Below, one piece after another: positions 23,210-36,700 of a DNA stretch of 64,000 bases. This DNA comes from Nematopogon swammerdamellus. Taxonomy: Eukaryota; Arthropoda; Insecta; Lepidoptera; Adelidae. How positions within the stretch are numbered: the stretch's first letter is position 1; each line of letters opens with the position of its first letter. The notes below the pieces were generated by a model. The model had not been told where the DNA came from, made no database searches, and saw nothing but the letters and a program-made list of their open reading frames with translations. The stretch spans positions 23,467,395 to 23,531,394 of the forward strand of contig OX336345.1 of NCBI GenBank assembly GCA_946902875.1. The letters run 5' to 3'. A program made the position numbers and the translations under genes.

Positions 23210-24627
23210 TGACGGCGAGACTAAAAACTAATTTAAATCAATCAATAATTTCAGATCGCTTAAAATTACTCAACATGTGTTGTGTATTAGCCGAGGCAAA
23301 TGAGAAGTCACCGTGACCTTGTCACGCTCACGTGGCGACTGTAACATTCAACGTCAAAAGGAGTATGCTTCACGAAGACGACATAGCCCTGTCTCGCTCT
23401 CCACGAAGGTGAAGAGGGAGAGCACTGCGTCGTCTCCTACATTTTGCGTTAGCATGACAGTTGATAGGCGAGTGTGAAATGCTCCGGTGCGTCGTGATAT
23501 AATAGTGTGCACGGCGACCGGGTACCGCACACCAACCAGTAGACAAATAAATGCTATTTCTTCAACAACCCTAATATGTATGAAACTGGAGTTCAGGCGT
23601 TATACAATCTCACTTTTTGAAAATTTGTTTATAAATTATTATTGTTGTTGTAGTGCAGCTTTACATAAGCTGATGCGTGTTCTTTGTATGTTGGAGTGCA
23701 CATGATTCTCACATTTATTTTTTTATTAAGTAATTTTTTTTTTCATTATTAATATAAAAAAAAAATATTTCGTTATTTACTTGTATGGAGAGTGTGGATA
23801 GTTCTTTGTTTACATTCACTCTGTTTATTTCACAAGTTTTATTTTTGGATTTATCTGATTTAATTCTTATTTCCACACAAGGATAATTTTCACTATTTTT
23901 TAAGAAATTTAATTATTTACAAGTGCCCTAGATTGAAATGTAGGTAGTTAGTCCAAGATAAATAAGATTCCAACTATCCTTAATTTTCAATGCTGTTATG
24001 CTGTTTAAAAACAAATGACCTGCCTGCATTGAGTACCTACTACCTACTCTGAAGCTCCAGTTGAGATGATGAATAATGATAATAGTTATTTGGAAGCACA
24101 AGTTGCTATTTTGTCACAAATTAACCTTATACACTCTGCTTCTAGACCACGCGGAAAAAAGAACATCGACCTTACGAGTGTCGGCTGTGTCTGCGGCGCT
24201 AGAGCGAGACAGCGCTACGTGCGCCACATTTGTGCGAGGGACCTCAACGCTCCATGGGTCCATGTCTGTTATTTCGCCTGCCCTAGGAACATACATTACA
24301 TTAGTAAGATTGTTTGTTGCCCTTTTAAAAGTTTTGTACGAGACCTCTTCAGCTGAACCGACATGCGTCAGCTGCATCCTGAACTCGAGAGCTGCATTTA
24401 AAAATATCAGGCTTTATGCTAATTGACTTACCTATATTCACCCGTGTCTCTAATGAAATCACAACTCCTATCAAACACTAAATATTGCTCTGTGTACCGT
24501 ACGTACGTACGTATGGGCACTGCCCACTCTCCAATATTGAGAGACGCACAAAATAGGCCAGCGTGTCGATCATCCTTGTCGATCTCTGAATTGCAATGAG
24601 AGCCTGCAGCAGATGTGGCGTGGCGGC
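23210..24627. other. Probable 3' UTR / flank of the Aster gene; no other gene seen
   Basis: This is the region 3' of the minus-strand stop codon at 24628. No recognisable protein. 24503-24516 carries CGTACGTACGTACG. The position of transcript end is not determinable from sequence alone; TTTATT (minus AATAAA) occurs several times around 23700. Confidence 0.4.
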
Positions 24628-24735
24628 TCACAGGTCGCCGCGGTGCGGCGGCGCGGCGGCGGGCTCCGCCTGCGCCTGCGCCTGCTCCAGCGACGGCCTG
24701 ATCGTGTCCAGCAGCTTGGCCAGCGCTTGCTCCGT
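24628..24735 (-). CDS. Aster last coding exon (C-terminal tail)
   Basis: The acceptor AAACGTGTGCAG precedes ACGGAGCAAGCG. The protein is TEQALAKLLDTIRPSLEQAQ then an Ala/Pro-rich end ...RGDL-stop (TGA at 24628). Phase 0 in. This is lumenal tail, helical then disordered. Confidence 0.9.
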   Translation of the reverse strand, partial: TEQALAKLLDTIRPSLEQAQAQAEPAAAPPHRGDL

Positions 24736-27700
24736 CTGCACACGTTTTAGCATTTGTTAAAGCTTGTACGCGAGAAGGGAAAGCCAAAAATCCGACTAGC
24801 ATTGAACCTAGCTCGTGTGAATTAGCAAGTATTTTGGGAGCAGCAAAGGACTGGAAAATGTTTATGGACGCACATGAGGAGCATTACCAAATGTCTTCCG
24901 AAATCTGTACCACTGCATACAGACCGGACATACTCATATTCTCAAAAGCGACCAAGCCTGTAGTACTTGTTGAACCTACAGTTGCATGGGAAAGTAACAT
25001 ACCGAAGGACCACAACTTCAAACTAAAGAAGAACTGCAACCTAGTGGTTGAACTGGATAGTGAGAAACCGATTCAAGACTGATTCTTCACTGTTTATTGT
25101 TTATTGAGAATTCTTAAGGCAGTAAGACTACTCGAACTTGTCACAATTTTTTTCTATCCGGTTCAGTTCGTGTAATACCCACGAAGAAACAGCAAGAAAC
25201 ATTGTAGGATATTTTTTTTTTTCATATTATTACAAGTATTTAAGTCATTATTAATCCTTAGATTGTAAAAACTAAACAGGACAAATTCAAGCGTAGTGTA
25301 CTACCATACGAATGATGAATAAAGAATAGATAGAAACACAGACGCTTTCAAGCAATCATTTCATGAAATTTGGAAAACAAAAATAGCAGACTTTGCTGGG
25401 AAAAGGGAGACAATTATTACGAAAATAGTATTGTGCGTTTAGTGATGGATGCGGTGCACTCGCCCGCACTAGGCTGACCTGCTTGAGTGTGTGTATGGCG
25501 CGGTGGAGCGCGTCCTGCCACGCGTGCAGCTGGTCGCGCCGCTGGTGCGTGGCGCGCTCCAGCAGCCCGCTCCACTCGGCCGCGCGCTCCGCGCTCAGCT
25601 CCCCCACGCTGCCCACAACACATCAATATAAACGGATATGGATAAAGGGATATGCAGTGGGAGCACAAATGCGTCGATAAGCCTATATCGATCGATAAAC
25701 ATCTGTTTGCTTCGTTCGACGAAGTAGAATAGAAGAAGACGAATAGATGTTTATTGATCGATATAGGCTTATCGACGCATTTGTGCTCCCGCTGATGGAC
25801 TCCCTTCTTATATTACTAGGTGGTAGGGTTCAACCCGCCCGGGTTGGTACCACCGCACTGAATGAAAGGTCGGTCGAAACGGCTATGTAAATAGTTTGTG
25901 TTTTCCGTCCAGTTCAGTGTAGCCGGCACGACCGAAGGGAAGCACTGACGTGGCACCAAGTTCACCCGGTGTTATGGGCTGACATCACGGATGTTGTAGG
26001 TGATGTAGCCAACCGTGTCAGTTTCCATAAAAAAAAAATTTAAAATAAACCTGACCGCATGGGGACTATATCATATTCTATCCCAGGTGGTAATTACATG
26101 ACACCATCTGCTCATACATAATCTTTATATCTTTTCTGCATTCTCTAAAAATCTTCTAGTAAATTTTCTTTAAATTATTTCTCATTATCTCGGCGCTTTA
26201 TATTTCGCCAGCGTCTTCCTTCTTGGTCCTGCATACACAGCGTATTTTCCAACAAATCGAGCAGATTTCTATGCCTTCACATTGAGCACTGAGCACGAAG
26301 GCCCATTATGTGTGTATTTTGATATTTTGAGACTTGTATGTACTGTAACTATGCCTGTGTTTTTGTGTACGCTTTATCGACACAATCCCAGAAGCCACCT
26401 TGTTCGTTTAGCATTGATACTCGTAGATTCTATCTATATATATATATATATATACTATATAGCAGCCAAAGTATGTGCTTCAGGGGACGTGTGGCTGTCC
26501 CTACACTGATGTACGGGAGTGAAAGTAGGGCACGGCAGACGAAGCATGAAAGAAATGCTGTTGAAATGTGCGCGTTGATGAGTATGTGTGGAGTTGCAAT
26601 GAAAGATAGTTCTTCACTAGATAAAGCCGTAAATGTAGAGAAATAATGTGCCGACCAGGATTCGAACCTGGAACTCCGACTTGAGCCGCCAGCGCGTTTC
26701 CAATTCCGCCATATGATGAAATATTCTCTCAAAATTTTGAACAGTTGCATCTTGTATTATTAGGTGTGACGCATTCTACTGCGTTCCGTCAACTTGCACG
26801 ATTTCATATTTATTAGTCTTATGCTATCGTCGCTTAAATCGTATTTCCCATCAGACACTAGAAGTTGATAATAGGTTTTTAATATTTTATTCCGATACAA
26901 TCCGCCTACTCCACTGGGAAACCGGCGTGGTGCTATGTATGTATGTATATTCTATAGATAACCACGACTATCACTATGCCCCTCCTAAAACTTGAATGAC
27001 ACATAGCTACATACTAAATCTCCTTACTCCTTCGCTCACTCTTCAGAACGAGAAGAAAACATATCAGTAATCAAGGTCACCACCGATACATGCTGGGCTC
27101 TTTATAAACATCCGAACGGTTGAGAATTGTAATATAACATGCACAACTTCACACCGGTTTCCTAATGGGGTAGGCAATCCACGCACCACAATCCTGACAC
27201 ATCACCTGTGACGCCTCTCCCGCACTCGTAATATATGTAGGTCATCGGCTCGGCTATATGTATATGATGAGGAATAGTATGAGTAGAGAGGGGTGACTGA
27301 CTGGTCGTGGAAGTGCGCGCGGTCTATGAGGAAGGGCGGCGCCTGCGCGTGGTAGAGCTTCCAGTAGAGCAGCAGGTTGAGGAGGAGCAGCACCAGCAGG
27401 ATGGCCAGCAGCCAGCGCACGCCCGCGCGCTCGCCGCCCGGCGCCGCCGCCGCCGCCCCCGCGCCGCGCGACACCGACGCTCGCGGGGTGGTCAGCGCGG
27501 ACGTCGCAGTCGGCGACTTGTTGGCGTTGGGCGCCGATGTCTCTTGTGACGACGCTGCCGCGTGCACACTAACTATTAGCACCATAGATATCTGAATACG
27601 GCCTGATGTGGAATCACGCGTAGCTTCTGTCGCCGCCTCATGAACATAAGGCAGAGGATATCGATGTCAACATGTGATCGCTCTGGCTGAGAGGCGCATT

Positions 27701-30700
27701 GCTGTAAGTTGGTTGGTAGGAAGGTCGTCGACACGCTGTTGACAGCCCTTTAAATTGAGAAATTTATGATCAGCTCTGTTGATTTGTCAAAGCACAGAAG
27801 ATCTATCTATAGGAGATTTAGGGCAGGCCTCTCCGACTGCTAAACAACACAATACAGTCAGCTCTGCACACAGAAGCTGGACCCTGTACATAGAGTATAA
27901 TTTTGGTTATATTTAGTAGCAGCTTATTCACCATTGAGAGTTGAAACTTGCGAGAAAGCCTATTTGGCCATACTGCATACAACTGTGGGGCACTGCAGCA
28001 AACTCAAATCTCGAGATACTACAAGGATTCCAATGGGAGACTCTGCGCATTATTGCAGACGCTCCCTGGTATGTGACAAACTCCTGGCTACATCGAAATC
28101 TTAGAATCCCGACCATAGAGGCAAAAGACAAAACAAAGGCTTAGAAACACATCTAAATGACCTGGCAGCAGAGCTGATGATGACGGACAAAGTCTTCAAG
28201 AGATTGAAGAAGCCGCTCAAGACTAGGGTTACCATACGTTCGGGATTGTCCGGACAAGTCTGGATATTTAGCTTTCCGTCCAGGCTATGTATGTCCAGAT
28301 TTTTCTTTGGTCCGGAGTTTTAACTGCCTAGAGCAAACAATTTACGGATTTCTTAGTTGAATTCAAATAACACGACCTTTGGTGTTAACATTACTTTGTT
28401 GTGTTTGTGTATAAATTCGAAAGAATAAAATATTTCTGAAGTGAATGAGTTATTATTGAAGGTTTTTGTTTATTGTTTATTGTTTATTGTATAATTTCAT
28501 CCATAGGTAGGTAACCTACGCTTGGACATGTCGAAAATTCCGCCAGTTCTAAATTCAATGCGAAGAAGAACTGACAAACAAACTTCGCAAGTCACAATGT
28601 TTTGTTAGTACCTTATAAGTATTATATTATAGTAACTTACAAATAAATAACCCATACTACCGCTCACAAGAGCATTAATATTTACAGCATAAACATGAAT
28701 ACTGAAGAATCTGACCACATTGCCTATTTAAATTACCTATATCTGGTGTATAGTGCCATCGTCAATTTTGATACTTCATATTATATCAAGTCAAAAAATA
28801 AATAAAAATTAGTTTACATTTATTACAAAGAGATGTAATAAGTCATATAAAAAAAAAATTTAATGATACAAAGTGTATCCAAATGTCAAATTGTCAAAGT
28901 TTGTTAGTGGAAAAAACAGTAGTCAAACTCTTAGATAAAATTACGGTCAGTTAATGCATCCTTAATAGTGTAATAACTCTTTTCAATTAACATTAATTTA
29001 ATCCGTCGTTTGAAATTATTATCATCTAATTGTTTTATGTTAGAAGACAGTTTATTATAAAATCTAACACTATTACAAATAAAGCTTTTTGAGGTTTTAG
29101 CTAATCTATGTCTTATTAGTTGTACATTATTCTTACACCGTGTATCATAGTTATGATTGTCGGAATTAAGAGAGGAATCATTAATGGATTTTTTGGCATA
29201 GCATATGTTCTGGTAAACATATGCACTTGGTAAAGTCATGATTCCTATCTCCCCGAACGCTGTCCTACAAGTATCTCTAGTTTTCATATTTAGGATGTAC
29301 CGCAAGGCCCTCTTCTGTAATAAAAATATTCTATTTGAGTCTGCTGCATTTCCCCAAAACATAAGGCCATATGACATGATGCTCTCAAAATAGGCATGAT
29401 AAACCGTCTTTGCAGCATGAGTTCCGCATAGCTCTTTAATTTTTTTTATAGCATAACAAGCGGAACTCAACTTACCAGCTAAAGAGTTTATGTGGGCTTT
29501 CCAAGTAAAACTTTTATCAAATATTACCCCAAGAAAAGTTAGTTCATTAGCAAGGTTTAATGACAAGTTTTCTGCAGTTTTTAATATGGCATCAGTGTTA
29601 TTACGTCTATGAGTACCTAGAGCAAAGTGCATAATGTTAGTTTTGTTAACATTTAGTAATAGATTGTTGCATTCGAACCATGATTTTAGAGATTCTAGTA
29701 CATTTAAAAAGGATTCTCTTAGTTTACTTATATCATTGTTTTTCAGTACAACTGAGATATCGTCTGCAAACATTACCATCTCTATATCGTCTGTTATACA
29801 GCTCGAGATGTCGTTAACATATGTTAGAAACAATAATGGTCCCAGGATAGAACCCTGCGGCACACCCATTGTAATTGATTCTACATTAGATTTTAAGCCA
29901 TTGACGTCACATATTTGAGCTCTATTTTCTAAATATGATTGGAATATACGCAATTCATTGTCTCTTATACCATAGTGCTCTAGTTTCATTAATAATATTT
30001 CGTGATTTACACAGTCAAAGGCTTTGGACAGGTCACAAAAGATGCCATAAGTATGCTGAGAGTCGTCTAGGGAAGTTAATATTGATTTTACCATAGAAGC
30101 TATAGCATCACCCGTTGACAGTCCTTTCCGAAATCCAAATTGTTTACAATTTAAAAGTTCATTATCAATAAAGAATTTAATTAACCGTTTTTCCAAAAAT
30201 TTTTCAAAGACCTTACTGAAAACCGGCAATATAGAGACGGGACGATAGTTCTCAACATTGTTATGACATCCCTTTTTATACAAAGGTATAACTTTGGCTA
30301 CTTTTAATGAATCTGGGAATATGCCATTTTTTAGAGAGTCATTTACAATATCTGTTAGCGGGCCGATGACACTTGTTATAGATTTCAATAATACAGGTGA
30401 GATACTCCAAAGATCTTGGGAATGTTTAGATTTAAGGTCCCTAATTATTCTCTTAGTCTCTAGGTATGTGACAGGTGCAAATATGACTTTTATCAATTCA
30501 CGCGAGTGAAATCGAAAAAAAAAACTTAAATTCACTATATTTATGACATGAAATGTTCGTGCAATGTTCAACTCAGAATTTGGAAACAAAACAAAGGTTA
30601 GTGAACTGTAAGCTATAGATAACTTTGTAGGAAATTTTGTAATGATTACAACCATGTCAAATTTGCTATAGGTGTTGATATTTTTTTTCTCTTCTTGCGT

Positions 30701-33700
30701 AACAAATCGCGGTCGTTGAATATCTCAGATGTTTGTCGGAGATATTCGCGAAGGCGCGATGTGTGACCCGTCAAATTGCTTGCACTATTTCTGACTCTCA
30801 CACAATTGCGATTTTCCGATGGCCAGAATTCTTCAAATTTCGATATGGTAATCCTACTCAAGACCTACTCGGGCAGTAGTAAACTCCAGGAAAAGTAAAG
30901 GAAGTGTTACTGGACATTTTCCGTGCACGGTTTCTTCAAATTATTTACCTACTGACTGCTGAATGTCAAGAATAAACCGAATGCATGCAGTAATGAATAA
31001 AATAATAATATAAGTATTTGGTTGGTAGTGTGTGAGGCTGAGTAGGTACGTACAGGTGGCGCGCCGCCGCCGCTTGCCCTTGCGCTTGGTCTGCGTGCGG
31101 TCGCCGTCCGTCTCGCGCAGCAGCGCCGCCTCCAGGATGCGGCAGTAGTCCTCCAGCCCCGTCCACGTGTTCTTCTCTATGAACCCTGCCCACAACCACA
31201 CCACTTCTTGTCACATCTCGATTGGCTTGTACTCGCAACCATTTTGCAGCCAGGCTCCCTCTTTTATGTTTGTGCACGTATGTACATAGGTTCAATTTGT
31301 ACAAGAGAGAAAGAGTGACAAAACGGTAGACCTGTCTCTCAGATTTTTAATTTTTTGAAGACGTGCAAAAATACTACATCTTTATTGAAATTCTTTATTG
31401 CACACCAATAATAGAAAACAAATTAGATTATAAATTTTAGTTCAATGTTCTGAAATAATGTTGGGGCGCTATCGTTAGACGTGCTAAAGCTGAGCTGACC
31501 TTTGACGATGCCCCAGACGGTCTTCTTGTACTTGATGCTGCAGTAGAGCGCGAGGGTGGTGAGCTGCTCGCCGCGACGCTGCAGGCAGTAGTGTATGACG
31601 ACGTAGAAGGAGTCCGCGTACGGCACGCCCGCGTTCACCGACGAGATGTCAATGCTGTACACCTGCCCCGGCTTCGAGCACTTGTTCATCACCTGCGCCG
31701 CACACATACACTACTGTCACAGCTCTGCCTGTACCTGGGCGAGTGCAGGTACCAGGAGCACATAGTTCAACCATATTCTACTGTCTACCAAATGAATCAC
31801 ATCGGCATCGGCTTCAACTTGTGCACTCCTGATACCCGCGCCTCTCCCAGCTCAGCAACTTGCTATGACTTTTTACCTGACATAATTGAAACTATGTGAA
31901 CCACGAGATGAGAGACCCCTGTTTCCCGTAGCTCGGGGAATCCTATTTTGGGAAACAGGGATCATTTGAAAGTACTCTATTATGTATTTTCAATAAACAA
32001 TTTCTTTCTTTCTTGTTATCAGAGTCAAAATAACGACAATAAAATAAATAGCTATCTGTAATTGAGTGTGTTGTCCGTTGAGTGGTGGCAACACTTAGTT
32101 TATGGTTGTGAGAGTCTGTGCTTTTGGCAGCTGTCGGTGTGTGACTAGTGAGTTCATTGTCAATAAAATAAAATAAAAATAATAATAATAACTTTCGCTG
32201 GAGATCGAAAGTGTTTTGCTAAGGCCTCGTAATTAGGGTCAGGGCCCCGTTGCGACCTCGTAGCACTCACAACAAGAAGACACCATATTTTTCCACTGCA
32301 CAATTGGTGATATCATCGACTGGGTCTGCGCCAGTAAAGTGTTTTTATTATGTAAATGCGTGTGTGTCACCTTCGACTCCCTAATAATAAAAGCATTCCA
32401 TCGTATAATGTAGTTGAGTGGGTCGTGTGTGGGGTGTGTGAGTGTGTGGGTGTGGGTACCTGTGTCTCGGTGACGTGCACGGACTTGGGTCCGATGGGCT
32501 GGGTGAGCGCGAGCGTGTAGCTCACCTGCCGACACTTGAGCCCCGTCTCCGGGTTGTGTGTGGGATGTGTGGGTGTAGTGTAGGTACCTGTGTCTCGGTG
32601 ACGTGCACGGACTTGGGTCCGATGGGCTGGGTGAGCGCGAGCGTGTAGCTCACCTGCCGACACTTGAGCCCCGTCTCCGGGTTGTGTGTGGGGTGTGTGG
32701 GTATAGTGTAGGTACCTGTGTCTCGGTGACGTGCACGGACTTGGGTCCGATGGGCTGGGTGAGCGCGAGCGTGTAGCTCACCTGCCGACACTTGAGCCCC
32801 GTCTCCGGGTTGTGTGTGGGGTGTGTGGGTGTAGTGTAGGTACCTGTGTCTCGGTGACGTGCACGGACTTGGGTCCGATGGGCTGGGTGAGCGCGAGCGT
32901 GTAGCTCACCTGCCGACACTTGAGCCCCGTCTCCGGGTTGTGTGTGGGATGTGTGGGTGTAGTGTAGGTACCTGTGTCTCGGTGACGTGCACGGACTTGG
33001 GTCCGATGGGCTGGGTGAGCGCGAGCGTGTAGCTCACCTGCCGACACTTGAGCCCCGTCTCCGGGTTGTGTGTGGGGTGTGTGGGTGTAGTGTAGGTACC
33101 TGTGTCTCGGTGACGTGCACGGACTTGGGTCCGATGGGCTGGGTGAGCGCGAGCGTGTAGCTCACCTGCCGACACTTGAGCCCCGGCTCCGGGTTGTGTG
33201 TGGGGTGTGTGAGTGTAGTGTAGGTACCTGTGTCTCGGTGACGTGCACGGACTTGGGTCCGATGGGCTGGGTGAGCGCGAGCGTGTAGCTCACCTGCCGA
33301 CACTTGAGCCCCGTCTCCGGGTTGTGTGTGGGGTGTGTGAGTGTAGTGTAGGTACCTGTGTCTCGGTGACGTGCACGGACTTGGGTCCGATGGGCTGGGT
33401 GAGCGCGAGCGTGTAGCTCACCTGCCGACACTTGAGCCCCGTCTCCGGGTTGTGTGTGGGGTGTGTGGGTGTAGTATAGGTACCTGTGTCTCGGTGACGT
33501 GCACGGAATTGGGTCCGATGGGCTGGGTGAGCGCGAGCGTGTAGCTCACCTGCCGACACTTGAGCCCCGTCTCCGGGTTGTGTGGGATGTGTGGGTGTAG
33601 TGTAGGTACCTGTGTCTCGGTGACGTGCACGGACTTGGGTCCGATGGGCTAGGTGAGCGCGAGCGTGTAGCTAACCTGCCGACACTTGAGCCCCGTCTCC

Positions 33701-36700
33701 GGGTTGTGTGTGGGGTGTGTGGGTGTAGTGTAGGTACCTGTGTCTCGGTGACGTGCACGGACTTGGGTCCGATGGGCTGGGTGAGCGCGAGCGTGTAGCT
33801 CACCTGCCGACACTTGAGCCCCGTCTCCGGGTTGTGTGTGGGGTGTGTGAGTGTGTGGGTGTGGGTACCTGTGTCTCGGTGACGTGCACGGACTTGGGTC
33901 CGATGGGCTGGGTGAGCGCGAGCGTGTAGCTCACCTGCCGACACTTGAGCCCCGTCTCCGGGTTGTGTGTGGGATGTGTGGGTGTAGTGTAGGTATCTGT
34001 GTCTCGGTGACGTGCACGGACTTGGGTCCGATGGGCTGGGTGAGCGCGAGCGTGTAGCTCACCTGCCGACACTTGAGCCCCGTCTCCGGGTTGTGTGTGG
34101 GGTGTGTGGGTGTAGTGTAGGTACCTGTGTCTCGGTGACGTGCACGGACTTGGGTCCGATGGGCTGGGTGAGCGCGAGCGTGTAGCTCACCTGCCGACAC
34201 TTGAGCCCCGTCTCCGGGTTGTGTGTGGGGTGTGTGAGTGTGTGGGTGTGGGTACCTGTGTCTCGGTGACGTGCACGGACTGGGTCCGATGGGCTGGGTG
34301 AGCGCGAGCGTGTAGCTCATCTGCCGACACTTGAGCCCCGTCTCCGGGTTGTGTGTGGGATGTGTGGGTGTAGTGTAGGTACCTGTGTGTGGATGTAGTG
34401 TAGGTACCAGTTTCTCGGTGACGTGCACGGACTTGGGTCCGATGGGCTGGGTGAGCGCGAGCGTGTAGCTCACCTGCCGACACTTGAGCCCCGTCTCCGG
34501 GTTGTGTGTGGGGTGTGTGGGTGTAGTGTAGGTACCTGTGTCTCGGTGACGTGCACGGACTTGGGTCCGATGGGCTGGGTGAGCGCGAGCGTGTAGCTCA
34601 CCTGCCGACACTTGAGCCCCGTCTCCGGGTTGTGTGTGGGGTGTGTGGGTGTAGTGTAGGTACCTGTGTCTCGGTGACGTGCACGGACTTGGGTCCGATG
34701 GGCTGGGTGAGCGCGAGCGTGTAGCTCACCTGCCGACACTTGAGCCCCGTCTCCGGGTTGTGTGTGGGGTGTGTGGGTGTAGGTACCTGTGTCTCGGTGA
34801 CGTGCACGGACTTGGGTCCGATGGGCTGCGTGAGCGCGAGCGTGTAGCTCACCTGCCGACACTTGAGCCCCGTCTCCGGATTGTGTGTGGGGTGTGTGGG
34901 TGTAGGTACCTGTGTCTCGGTGACGTGCACGGACTTGGGTCCGATGGGCTGCGTGAGCGCGAGCGTGTAGCTCACCTGCCGACACTTGAGCCCCGTCTCC
35001 GGGTTGTGCTTCCACACCGACTGCGCACAGTACACAACACACGCGTCAGCCAATACCTCCCTTCCAACCTGACCATTTCGTAACGCTAAGCGAAGGGACC
35101 TATAGTACCTACAGGGAATCCGAACCATAGCCATACTCAACAGTAGCAAGGTCACCCATCTGAAGTGAGCCCGCGCCGTGCCCAGTGCTAGACTAAGCCA
35201 GCGCGCGGCCTGTAGCAAATGATGTCTTGCTGTGGTATAGGATCAATCACCATTCCTATACACGGTGAACAAAAAACCTGTCCAACACCCGAAGGCAGGA
35301 AGTACAGTTTCAGATACTGAATCGGATAGGCTAGTTTTTTTTTTTGAAATTTATATGAAAATATGCCCTTTTTCAATTATTCCTAAGTATCAAGATGTTT
35401 TTAAATAACTAAATTATGTCTGCATGCCATCATAACAGTGATGTGAAGTTAAACCCTACTACCATATGTCTTAATCATGTGATATCAGTCTTCTAGGTAA
35501 CTACCTAGGTAATATTCTAAAACTTATTAGGTATACAAAATAATAGTTTGTTGCACACTAAACTAACTGACCTCAAAACACTTACCGACTTCATTTTCAG
35601 TACAGAAGACAAAAAAAATTATTAAAATCGGCAAATTATTTTACAAAGAATTTCACTAAAGACATAAGAACACGCTCTCTGTCTTCACTTCATTCGCCGC
35701 CTCAAGATAATTTATGACACTGGCGGCGAGGCGGCGGCGGCGGCGGGCCCTTTGTGTCTCGCGCGCGCCGCCGCCTCTCCGCCGCGCCTCCTAGAGAATT
35801 TTCATTAGAAGTAAAAGGTTGTGATACTAATTCTATTTTTTAATTGAAAAATTTTGTCCGAATTAAAAAAAAAACTAGTCTATCCGATTCAGTATCTGAA
35901 ACTGTAATTTCTGCCTTCGGGTGTTCGACAGCTTTTTTGTTCACCGTGTATATGATGTATCTATAAGTACATTTATATTAATTATGAATAAATAAATAAA
36001 AACCATCTCCACAAATTATAAAACAAAACAAACACCTCTTTAATAACAAAATTTTCGCAAAATTCTGCCTCACAGCTGAATACCTACATACTGTCCATAT
36101 ATGTAGGCTTGATGATGTATATCAGGAGCTTGTTGTTAAGACTTCTATGATATCGCAAGTTGAGCTCGTTGCGTTACTTGCTTATATGTTCCCTGCACAG
36201 GGAGGGGGGAGGGGGGTGCGTGCACACACACGCGGCGCCGCGCGGGCCGGTCGGCCAGACGCGCGCACGTGCACGTTGCACAGTAGCAGAGAGCGACGCG
36301 GAGATGGTCTAATTAAAAAGAATAATTCCACTGCATCCCTGTGCATGTCACCTCTCACCTAAGCACGGTCCTTCCACCGAGTCACGCGGCAGGTGGCTTA
36401 TCTTGTCCGAACTATTGAGAGATCGCAACAGATAATATCGCTCAGGAGCTCTAACTGTCAACTTGAAATAATAAATCACGTACATAAATTTAGACTGATG
36501 TGGGTTCCAAATGAGTGCTCAAACTCTGGAACGCTCTCCCTGCTCATATATTTCCCCCCAAGTACAGTCTCGGGTCCTTCAAGAGGTGCGTGAATGGGCA
36601 CCTGTCAGGCCGGCATGGCATTCGCAACCTCCGAATACGACCGAGGGTCCATGGGCGCCGTTAGACACCTCATAGGTGCTTCGGCGCCATATGTCGGGCT

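Noticed and set aside
26647..26712. Possible tRNA-Leu gene on the minus strand
   Set aside because: T-arm and boxes are present, but the acceptor stem does not pair; listed only as a tRNA-like repeat.
32239..35218. Many 89-226 codon minus frames and plus frames across array 1
   Set aside because: They are repeated shadows of one 37-codon exon reading into intron sequence. Only the copy at 34910-35020 has an acceptor.
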